This document shows, one piece after another, positions 1 through 9,769 of a stretch of 64,000 bases of DNA; within the stretch, counting starts at the first letter, position 1, and the number at the start of each line of letters is the position of its first letter. Both the position numbers and the translations under genes were made by a program. The notes below the pieces were generated by a model. That model was given only the letters and a program-made list of their open reading frames with translations, did not search any database and was not told where the DNA came from. Source of the stretch: Amyloporia xantha. Lineage: Eukaryota > Basidiomycota > Agaricomycetes > Polyporales > Adustoporiaceae. The DNA lies in contig JAYKKR010000024.1 in NCBI GenBank assembly GCA_036971615.1, positions 62,001 to 126,000 on the forward strand, written 5' to 3'.

Positions 1-3000
1 CTCTCCGCCGTCGCCGTCCCTGCTGCCTTCTCCAACCTCTTCTTCTTCTCCTGATCCACCACGTCCATCTGTTTCTTGCGCTGCGGGTTGGCCTCCCGCG
101 TTTCGGACTCGACCCACGTCGGATTCGACACCTCCTTCGTCTGCTTCGTGAGATCGCACTCATCCCACCATTCGAACTTGACCTCCGCAGACGAGTCCAT
201 ACCCTCCGACATGATCTTGGCGATATCGTCCCGCAGATCCAGGATGACCGGAGGCGTCGAGTCGAACATGAACGCACGGAAGTGGCTCATCTCCAGAGCC
301 GTCACCACCGCCATCGACGAGATGTCCCGCCGGAGGTTCTTGAGGCACGTCCAGCCCTTCCTGCCCGTCTTCGGGTCCTCCGCCAGCTCGCCCCTCCACG
401 GCATGCCCGAGAACCACAACGCTCGCCACCCGAACAGACACTCGACCTTCTTGTGGTCCTCCCGAGCGACGAACTCGTTCCGCGCATCTATCAACGCCGT
501 CACGGTCTGCACGAGCGACCTCGGCGCCATCACCTTGTCGAAGTCGATGTACTTGAGGTACTCCTTCGCACTCTCCACTTCTTCCGCCGACGGCTCCCTG
601 ACGCGCGTCTTCTTCCACCCACTCGACCAGAACATCGCGAACATGCCGGTCCCGAGCTCTTTCTTCGTGTTTGAACGGCTCCAAGTCGCCGACTCCGGCA
701 TCAGTCTCCAGTGCACGTCCAGGAACGACGCCGCTTCGTCTCGCGTGCTCCACACCAGCCTGGCCAGCCTGGCGCACGTCTTCTCCACCTGCCCCGGCAT
801 GATCCCCGGCCATTGCTCGATCGTGTTGAACACCGTCAGCCAGTGGTCGGCGATGAACTCGGTCGAGTTTGTCATCGACGTGCACAGTGCGAACGGTTTG
901 ATGAACCACGCGATCTGTAAAAAAGAACATCCGTCAGCATACTCATAGCGTCGTCAGATCGCGCTTCCGTTCGCGCTGGCCGATGCGCGAAAACGGAGGC
1001 CCCCAGGGACGTCGTCCGATAGACGTCGATATCGCGCATCCGCTCACGCAGGCGGATGCGCGTCATTCGACGTTCATGCACACGCACGTGTGTCGTCACG
1101 CACTCGTATGACGCGCATCCGCCCGAGCGAGCGGATGCGCGATATACGCACCTTGTGCGCATTCAATCGAGGTGCGTTTGACGTGCTTCCGTTCGACCGT
1201 GCTGAAGCGCGTCAGACGCACCTCTCATCACGCATATACAAAAATATGTCCCGATATCGCGCATCCGTTCGCTCGGGCGGATGCGCGTTATCGGACATAT
1301 TGGAACAGAGTATAAAATGTTCACTCACCACAGACCATCCAGACGAGTACAGCTGCAGCTCGCTATCCAGCGACGCCAGATACGCACGGGACAGCGGGGG
1401 AGGAGGTATGAAGAGATCGTATGCGTACATCTCCGCAGGCAGCGGCGTGTACAGCATCTTGATCCGCGCTAGCACCACCTGCCGGAACGCCTTCTCCTCC
1501 TCGTTCGCCGCCGGGTTCCGCTGCCAATGCCCCTCCAGACTGTCCATCAGCTGCACGCTGATGTCCTCCAGCTGCTTCCGCGACGCCTCCGTCGTCTTCC
1601 CCAGCTTCCAGTCCTCCGTCCGCACAGCAGCACGGAACGCACCGTCAGCAAGAACCATCACCGCGTCGTCCTGCCACACCTCCCAATCAGGCGTACCACG
1701 CATCATCAGCATACGCTCCTCGTGGTACCCTATCCACGACAGTCGCTTGCTCAGTCGCGTCATCCTCGCATGCAGGTCCTCGTCCCGGTACTGCTTCTCC
1801 AGGTCCTCAAAGTCCTCCATCAACTTCCGCTGGAGCTTCGAGACATCCGCCACAGTCTTCATCTCAGAGTGAACCTCCTTCGACCCCAGCAAGCCCATGA
1901 TGTCCGACGACTGCTGCCCCAGGAACACGAACAGCTGCAATATATATATATATTTCAGCATATGTCTCTCCATCGTAAGCACCCATACTCACCCCGAAGT
2001 GCGTCTTGAACATCGTCGTCACCTTCTCGATCCGCAGGTACGGCGATTGCAGGAAATCCCGCCCGTATCTCGTAAGAGACATCAGGAACTTCACCGCCCG
2101 CGGGTGCGCCCACAGCTTCGCGAAGTGATTCGCGTGCTTCCGACGCGATTCCCCCGTGCGCGACCGCACATCGTTCAGCTCCTTCGCGAGCCTCGCATCG
2201 AACTTCCCCGGGACGCGGTCCAGCTCCCGCAACGCACGCAGCGTCATCAGGAAGTACTCGTCTTCCGTCTCGTAGAACCGATGCATCTCTCGGTTCCGAG
2301 ACAGATGCAACCCCATCTCCGTACTCAACTTCTCTGTAATGCGTATTAATAAAAACATCCAATAATAATAATTCAATCGCACACTCACCGTAGACGTACA
2401 CCTCCGCCGACCACATCGCCTTCTCCTCGAGACGTGCCCGAGCCTTCTCGTACATCTCCACCAACTTCGTCAGCATATCGTTCTCCACCTCCGTCCACGC
2501 CGTCTTCGCTCTCAGCAACTCCATCTCCACCTCCGCCTTCACGTACGAGTCCAACAACCGCTTGCAGTACATCGCGTTTGCCTCCCTCCGGTGGTGCCCA
2601 CCGATGATGTACACCTCCGCCGGCGCCAACGTACCGTCCTCCAGCTCCGCCCGCGCACTGGGATCGATCTTCAGCTCCGGTAGAAGGTGTCCGGCCCGGC
2701 GCTGCAGCTCCCGTGGCATCAGCGTATCGTCCAGGAACTTCTCCGAGATCGCAATCTGGATCATGTTCCCCGCCAGCAGCCCACCATGCTCGACGTTCAA
2801 CTCCGCCAGCAGCCGAGTCGCCTCCATCTTGTTGATCGGCCGATCGTTCCACTGGTGCGGAACGAACACCATCCCCAACTCCTTCGCGAGGAAGTCCAGC
2901 AATGGCACCCGCACATGCCCGTACAGCGCCTCCGAAATCTTCGCCTCCAGCTTCGCCACCTCCTCCCCGCGTTCCTTCGAGTCGTCCGTCAGCCCGATCG

Positions 3001-3643
3001 CAGTCGTCATCTTCCGCAACGCATTCTAGATCCCCGTACGATCGAACGTCAATATCACATCCATCCCGATCATGGAAATCTTACGTACCTCCGATCGCTC
3101 TGCTTCCCTCTCCGCCTTTGTCTGCTCGTCTTCCTCCTCCGCGGCCTCCTCCTCCCTGTCCCCCTCCTCACTCTCCCCGTCCCCGTCGCTCACCTCCTGC
3201 GCCTTCTCCTTCCCCTTCCCCTTCCCCTTCGCCTTACCTTTTGCCTTCGCCTTACCTTTCTTCTTCCCCTTTGCCACAGGAACAACCTCCTCCACCTCCA
3301 CCACATCGTCCTCGTCCTCGTCGATGACTTCACCGACTTTTGACGGCCCAGCGATTGTCGCCTGCTTCACAGGTGGCGCAGCAGGCTTTGACTGCTGACG
3401 TGGCGGCGCATACCCCTGCGGCACCCCAGCACGCTGACCACGCAGCGTGATCGGCCGACTCAGCTGCGTCACAGCCGGCACTGTCCACAGCGTTATCCAT
3501 GCACACTCTCATAGGTATATGCTACTCACCTTCTCCTCCTCCTCCTCCTTCTCCAGAGCTGCTATCAATCTCCTCCACCTCAGGAGGATCTGGTTGCTTG
3601 CGGCGGCGGCCTCCTCCGGTTGTCGTTGCTTTCTTTGGAGGCA
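1..3643 (-). CDS. ParB/sulfiredoxin-like domain protein, multi-exon, 3' end cut by window
   Basis: This minus-strand gene starts at the ATG at 3643 (MPPKKATTTGGG) and runs off the window edge. Approximate exons are 3643-3535, 3485-3085, 3025-2390, 2335-1990, 1925-1318 and 915-1, with GT..AG introns between them. The N-terminus is low-complexity: a Lys/Ala/Gly run and a Glu/Asp-rich stretch, suggesting a nuclear, disordered region. Next comes a segment with ParB-like features: a DRPINKMEATRLLAEL helix, then GNMIQIAISEKFL, then EVYIIGGHHRREANAMY. GGHHR sits where ParB/Srx-fold proteins have their G-x-R-R-x-x-A nucleotide-binding motif. The long C-terminal part is helical with many Trp and charged residues, and I do not recognise it. 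The ParB resemblance is inferred from motif shape only. It could instead be an unrelated Agaricomycete orphan family. The gene itself is well supported by open, phase-compatible exons. Confidence 0.6.
933..1317. repeat. Palindrome cluster inside an intron of the ParB-like gene
   Basis: This roughly 385-bp intron is far longer than its neighbours. It holds about five short palindromes of the form GCGC(A/T)TCCG, 8-14 bases, CGGA(T/A)GCGC, near 960, 1035, 1118, 1185 and 1257. The same palindromes recur at 3.77-4.74 kb and at 6.5 kb. I see no coding sequence in it. Confidence 0.75.
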
Positions 3644-3749
3644 TAGTAAAGGTACGTCTCAGTCTCAGTGTGGAAGTCGAGGCGTATCGAACGACCAACG
3701 CATCCCAGCGCCCAGTCGATCGATACGATCACTCGACTCTCACAGTCAC

Positions 3750-4883
3750 ATGCATCGCCCGCACGTGCCTTCTTCGCGCATCCGCATGACCTAACGGATG
3801 CGCGATATCGAGGTATTTTTGTGGTCTACACAAGTGCGCATATCGCGCTTCCGTTCGCTCGTGCGGATGCGCGTTCGACGCGGTTAATATATCCCCAAAT
3901 GTATAGCCCCAAAGGGCAAAAAACGCGCTTCCGTTCAATCGTGCCGATGCGCGTTTTTTGCACTTTGACACTACACATATTTACCCCATCGATCGCGCTT
4001 CTGTTCGATCGTGCGGATGCGCGTTCGACAAGGTATATGCGTATAGTACCCGAGTGCCTCGAACGCGCATCCGCACGAGCAAACGGAAGCGCGTTCGTGC
4101 ATATATTTCACTTCTGTACATTCAGTACTCCGTTCGCGCTTCAGCACGCTCTATCCGAAGCGCGTTCTTTTCTCTCAACTCGTATATTCACGGTATATTA
4201 CCCTACTGTACAGGGTTTCGCTACGTAAATGTACCTCCCCGCTCCTAATCGGACCTACCCAAACCCAGAAGGGGGGTAAGTGTACCCCAACCCAGTTACG
4301 AAAACCCTATATAATGCAACTCCCGCACGTGCCTTCTTCGCGCATCCGCATGACCGAACGGATGCGCGATATAGAGGGTATTTTCGTGGTCTGCACAAGT
4401 GCGCAGAACGCACTTCCGTTTGCTCGAACGGAAGCGCGATCGACGCGGTAAATATATCCCCAAATGTATAGCCCCAAAGGGCAAAAAACGCGCTTCCGCC
4501 CGCTCGTGCGGATGCGCGTTTTTTGCACTTTGACACTACACACATTTACCCCGTCGATCGCGCTTCCGTTCAATCGTGCGGATGCGCGTTCGACGGGGTA
4601 TATGTGTATAGTACTCGAGTGCCTCGAACGCGCATCCGCACGAGCAAACGGATGCGCGTTCGTGCATATACTTCACGTGTGTACATTCAGTACTACGTTC
4701 GCGCTTCAGCACGCTCTATCCGAAGCGCGTTCTTGTCTCTCAACTTGTATATTTACGGTATAGTACCCTACTGTACAGGGTTTTGCTACGTAAATGTACC
4801 TCCCTGCTCCTAATCGGACCTACCCAAACCTAGAAGGGAGGTAAGTGTACCCCAACCCAGTTACGAAAACCCTATATAATTTA
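3750..4883. repeat. Two tandem copies of a 564-bp palindrome-rich repeat
   Basis: The two copies run about 3750-4314 and 4315-4882. They share landmarks at a constant offset of 564, for example GCACGTGCCTTCTTCGCGC at 3761 and 4325. Each copy holds six GCGC-type palindromes spaced about 66-83 bp apart. Each ends in a nested inverted repeat (AGGGTTTT..TACGTAA..GTACCTCCC with the reverse downstream) and then the shared 3' end AAAACCCTATATAAT. No long open frame is conserved between the copies, so this is a noncoding repeat. Its class is unknown. Confidence 0.85.
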
Positions 4884-5124
4884 CAAGGGCTGTCGATTCC
4901 AATATAGGGACTACTTCTCTATTGTCCTGTAGCACATGTAGGCGTCCTCGACGCCCGCCTCCGATGCTATGTATATACCAGGTTTGTCTAAGCCAATGTA
5001 CGGACTACGTGTTTGTATTCTCTAGACAATATGGACGTCCTGGACTGCCATCTCCACCGCTGCACCCATTGTGCTCAGTAGCGCAGACGGACGTCCAGGA
5101 CGGCTCCTGCTGCGTTGCCCCCCT

Positions 5125-5400
5125 CCGCAGGCCTAGGGACGTGCTATGCGCCAGCCTAGGCACTGGCCACACCAGGCGAGCCCACTAGGCGCTCACCTAC
5201 GAGCACACCAGGTGCCAATCTACGCATTAAGCGCCTCCCTAGGAGCGCACCAGGTGCCGACCTAGGCAATAAGCACCTCTCTAGGTGCGCGCTAGGCGCT
5301 GACCTAGGCATTAAGCGCCTCTCTAGGTGCGCGCTAGGCGCCGACCTAGGCATTAAGCGCCTGCCTAGGATTCCGGTCCTAGCTCAGCCTAGGAGGTCTC
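5125..5400. repeat. CCTAGG minisatellite
   Basis: This is a tandem array of roughly 42-bp units built from CCTAGG and GCGCTAGGCG words. The best units run from about 5250 to 5370 (GACCTAGGCATTAAGCGCCT recurs). The words are themselves partly palindromic. The track is noncoding. Confidence 0.75.
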
Positions 5401-5579
5401 ATAACATAGTAATAATAACAACGAGGACAATTCTGTTTCAAGATTGAAACAGTTACATCAAGCTATCAATCAAATCTTCTAGATTGCGAATATTTATTGT
5501 GAAGTATTCGCATACTGGTTCGCAATGTAATGCATGGTGAACCCAATACCAACCCTCACCTATATAGAAAATACTATAT

Positions 5580-6130
5580 AATCGTCCACGCTGCCCCTGC
5601 CCGTACACGCCGCCTCCGCCCATACACGCTGCCCATCCACGCTGCCCCTGCCCCTCCGCTGCACGCCCCTCCGCTGCACCCTTACCGCTCGCCCGTCCGC
5701 TGCACCTCTGCTGCACGTCCGTCCGCTGCACGCCCGTCCGCTGCACGTAAGCACGCCCGCCGCACGCCCGTCCGTTGCACCCCTGCTGCACGCCCGTCCG
5801 CTGCACATCCGCCGCTCGCACGTCCGCTGCACGTAAGCACGCCCGCTGCTCGCTCGTCCGCTGCACGCCGTCCATGCTGCGCCGCCCGTACACGCTGCGC
5901 TGCCCCTGCCCGTACACGCTGTCCCCGCCTGCACATGCTGCCCCTGCCTGTTCACCGACCGTCCACGCTGCCCCTGCCCTTCCGCTGCTCGTCCGCTGCA
6001 CGCCAGCCGCTCGCCCGTCCATGCTGCCCCCGCCGTATACACGCTGCCCCTGCCCCCGCCATACGCGCTGCCCCGCCGGTCCGCGTTGCCCCCGCCATAC
6101 ACGCTGTCCCGCCCGTGCGCGCCACCCCGT
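5580..6130. repeat. C-rich minisatellite (CGCCCGTCCGCTGCACG-type units)
   Basis: This strongly strand-asymmetric tract of degenerate 15-20-bp units contains GCCCGTCCGCTGCACG, CACGCTGCCCCTGCCC and variants. It produces long but repetitive open frames on both strands, and I reject all of these as genes. The flanks at 5400-5580 and 6180-6300 are AT-rich and unassigned. The stretch 6300-6506 is also unassigned. Confidence 0.75.
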
Positions 6131-6506
6131 TCCCTCCACCCTCGCGCGTTTGCTGGACGTATTACCGTATATAGATTCCCGTACCGCTGTACCCGTAGCT
6201 ACTGAATCAAAAATAAAAAATATGTTTTTATTACTATTTTTGTACATTTTTCGGTGCCCAGGAAAGCCTGTGGCACCCGAAATATATATTGCACTATAAA
6301 AGTAATGACCCAGAGCTGTAGCTACCAGATATAGTAATAAGCCGTGATGCCGGGGGGTGCCCTACGGCAAAAGGGAGGAGGCCCCGGAGGGTCCGGAGGT
6401 AGCCCAGGAATTGATGCACCAGCGGGCAGGCAGAAGCGCTGCCTGGTGCATAAGTGTCCGTAGGCCCATCCGTCAGTTGGTGCACCATTAGTACATAAGC
6501 AGCTGT

Positions 6507-6706
6507 GTACATTCAGTGCTCCGTTCGCGCTTCAGCACGTTCTATCCGAAGCGCGCCATTTTCTCTCAACTCATGTATTTACGGTATAGTACCCTACTGT
6601 ACAGGGTTTTGCTACGTAAATGTACCTCCCCCCTCCTAATCGGACCTACCCAAACCTAGAAGGGAGGTAAGTGTACCCCAACCCAGTTACGAAAACCCTA
6701 TATAAT
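6507..6706 (+). repeat. Third, 5'-truncated copy of the 564-bp repeat
   Basis: This matches the last 200 bp of the repeat at 3750-4883, from GTACATTCAGT to AAAACCCTATATAAT, including the terminal palindrome and the nested inverted repeat. All three copies share the same 3' end while the 5' end varies, a pattern seen in some retroposed families. Confidence 0.8.
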
Positions 6707-8450
6707 TATGCATGCACTCGCAATAGACGGCGAGGAGGAGGTACATGGACATTGAAGACAACGAGGAACGGCACATGACGGCGAAAAAATGGTACAACGA
6801 CGAGCGGCACATGACCAGAACGGCAAATAGTTGAGGCTCCAGCGAGGTGGAGCTTTTACGTAAGCAAAATACACCGTACACAAACTGTTAACCAAATGAC
6901 AGCCTGACAGGTCATTTGGAACTGAAGGATACTTCGCGGAGTGAAGAGGGTCGGTTCGCATGTTCCAAAGGTAGATCGAAACATCATAGTGTATACTCTC
7001 AGTATGCCTTGTGAGGTGTCCGTCACACGAAGTTGGAAGACTTGGCGAAGGAGTTTTACAATGACCCACCCTCTCCCTATTTTTAGTTCTCAAACGGCCA
7101 AGTATAGCAGCGATGAGTGATAGTGCCATTATTGGATCGCTGATCTCAGTCTCCCCGCTAGTAATACGTCAATAGGTCGTAGTTGTAGGTACAATCACCA
7201 AAATTTAAAGTTCTGTTTGCTTCGGGGACCCTTCGGTGCGCATACGTGGCTGTATTGTGCATTGCGAGGGACTGCTGTGGGAGAGACGGAGGACAGCAGA
7301 TGCGTTGTACGGCATACCTGCCACCAGTGCCCCGGAGCACAATGCAGTTAAGCCGACAAGGGAGTGTGCTCTCAATGCCCCGCGCAGTACGAGCTCTTGG
7401 CCTGGAAGAACATTCTGAAAGAATAAACATGTACATACCTGTGCCCACTGCAACAGACAGCACGCAGACCCCAACTATCTGCGCCGTCAGATGCTCTCTA
7501 ACCCTGAAACATTATTATAGACCCTCCCATTAGACCGACTCCCTGCAGATGGTGCAGACACGTCGAGAGTGCCGCACTGATGTACTGTGAGCCTAGCATG
7601 GTAAAAGTGAGAACAATTGAGGAACGCTGACCGACCCAATTGATGCAGATCGAAAGAGACAGGGAGAGAGAGAAGGGAGATGAATGAGCCTGGCTAGCAG
7701 GCAGGGGGAGCCGGAACAAGCGTGCTGGGAGTGTGAGTGTATGCAGTAGGAGAGCAGCGAGGACAGTGAGTGGCAGTGGGCATTTGATGCGAGTAACGGA
7801 GGAGGCCGGTGATCTTGCATTGAGGCTAGCGCAATAAGGAGGCGTCGGAAAATGACAGAAAAATGGTCAAAAAGACCACACTACAAGCGGGTTTCATATT
7901 CGCGAAGGTTGCGTCATAGCAAAGGAAAAGGAGTAATAGCAGGGACCAGATAGCGGACGCGCATGCAGAGGTGATCGGGATTTCACAAGGCATAGGACAA
8001 CGAGGGCACCGAAAATCATGAAAATTAAGCCAGCGCATCGCGATGCAAATTAATCTTCACCTGCCTCATGGTGGTCGCGTTTGCGCGAGGATGAGAGCCA
8101 GCGCGATTGACTAGACAAAAGCCGAAGACCAGAGATCAAGGGGAGGGTTGGAATTTCGAGGCTACAAAACCAGAAGGATTGAAGCGACCTCGGATTTTTT
8201 CAACGAGGGTTGTCCAGCGTGACTATTCTGACTAGTCGCGCCGCCGTTTGGCGATGAGTGTTGACATTGTCGTCGAGAAAAAAATAGGACAAGATGTTTG
8301 CCGCAGGTTGGGGAAGGCTGGAGGACATCAAGGAACGATGCCACCTCGAAGATTATGTTATGGGTGGGTAGATGGAACCCAAGCGTATGCACCTAGATGG
8401 TCACCGTGGTAATTGAACAAGAAGTGGCTGAGTCGCATCGGGAGAGTTGT
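6707..8450. other. Intergenic stretch, no supported gene
   Basis: No recognisable protein appears here. On the minus strand at about 7500-7205 there is a short frame with a hydrophobic segment. It can be joined across a 24-bp GT..AG gap, which is too short for a typical intron here. It could be a remnant of a membrane protein, but I cannot assign it. Confidence 0.4.
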
Positions 8451-9251
8451 CAGGTTCCTTCCCACCCGTCTTCGGGAGGTGGGGGCCCATCCGAGATATT
8501 CATGACATACGGAAAACATACCAGCCATACCTCGGCACTATCCGAAACTATTTCAAACTCCACAATCTTAATCCCCCTCACCTCCCTACGACGGCTGGCA
8601 CAAAACACTTGTAAACAAACGGCCTCGGTCGAGGGTCGCCTTGATTTGGAAAGCACTGTCGCCGGGATTCTTGGTGGCATGCGGTAGCGGGTCATACTGA
8701 GTAGAATGCAAAATGTGTGTTACTTGATGAATGACTTCCAAAAACCATTCATAAAATGCCTCTCATGTACAGAAGTATCCTTGTACTTAAAAATTAGTCA
8801 CTATTAAGCAGAATGGAGCAACAGTCAGGTTAGTTCATACCAACTCCCTCATAGAAGGCCCATTTCTAAATCATGAAGGGTGAATCTCTTTATTTTGCCT
8901 ATCAATTATGTTTATCATGCACTAAACATATTATTAAAAATTTTGGGAGATGCGTAGGCCCGTAGAATGCTCAAAGGCGGTCTCTGTGCACTCGCACACG
9001 CATCAGAATTTGTTTTCGTCGGCGCCAGAGCCTTCCAAATCGAGGCGACCCTCGACCGAGGCCGTTTGTTTACAAATGTTTTGTGCCAGCCGTCGTAGGG
9101 AGGTGAGGGGGATTAAGATTGTGGAGTTTGAATATTCACGTGATTATCACATGACTATACACGTGACTCTACTTAGGATATAGTACAGAGTAGTACTAGT
9201 ACCGCCTTCAGATGGGCCCCAACCTCCCGAAGACGGGTGGGAAGGAACCTG
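8451..9251. mobile_element. Long-TIR MITE with 9-bp target duplication (MULE-like)
   Basis: The element begins CAGGTTCCTTCCCACCCG and ends with the exact reverse complement (GGAACCTG at 9251). The arms are about 220-235 bp long, 8451-8672 and 9017-9251, with an AT-rich centre between them. The same 9 bases GAGAGTTGT flank both ends directly (8442-8450 and 9252-9260). Long inverted repeats plus a 9-bp duplication fit a non-autonomous Mutator-like element. A foldback element is the alternative. It encodes no transposase. Confidence 0.8.
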
Positions 9252-9266
9252 GAGAGTTGTGGGCTA

Positions 9267-9434
9267 GCGCCATCAGCAAAAGTGCAGATTGCCGGCAACC
9301 TCCGTTAAGCTTTACATGGGATTATATAGGTTTTCAATAGGTTGCCTGGGTTTATCTACGATTATCTACGATTATCTACGGTTACAACTACATTATCTAT
9401 GATTATCTACAGTCTGCACTTTTGCTGATGGCGC
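9267..9434. mobile_element. 168-bp MITE with TA target site (Tc1/mariner type)
   Basis: A perfect 22-bp terminal inverted repeat begins GCGCCATCAGCAAAAGTG and ends with its reverse complement at 9434. TA lies on both sides (9265-9266 and 9435-9436). The interior has short ATTATCTACG direct repeats. The TA duplication and size fit a Stowaway-like element mobilised by a Tc1/mariner transposase. It lies 15 bp from the end of the larger MITE at 8451-9251. The remaining gap to 9770 shows nothing I can name. Confidence 0.85.
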
Positions 9435-9769
9435 TATAGTGAATGAACGTGTGCCCTACTGCATAATGATTGAAGACACCTTGCTCCTCTCGCTGATTGA
9501 GTATCATCAGTGCTACGGGATACACTGTACCTACACCTTTTTTGGATACAGCCATACGCTGAATGTCCACTCTGAAATGCTTGACTTCACGAGCAAAGAC
9601 TCACAACTCCAACTATCAAGTAGTAGGGAGATCATAAGTCCGACCGCGACGGTGATATTCAAAGCAGAACTTCAGGAAAGTAACTGACGGAATAGTGTAA
9701 CGATACAAATATGAGGACTCAAATCCTTGGCCTTCCAATAATCAAAAACGCGCATCCAACCATGATTCT

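Noticed and set aside
3770..4740. CRISPR-like array (constant palindromes with variable spacers)
   Set aside because: The organism is eukaryotic, spacing and arm sequences vary, there are no cas genes, and the array is part of a duplicated 564-bp repeat.
5453..6299. Long open frames on both strands across the C-rich tract
   Set aside because: They are translations of a minisatellite, with repetitive Arg/Ala/Gly or Pro/Thr composition and no domain, and are equally open in several frames.
9439..9687. Small plus-strand gene after the MITE
   Set aside because: It has no homology-like features, no splice or promoter context, and it abuts a transposon end.
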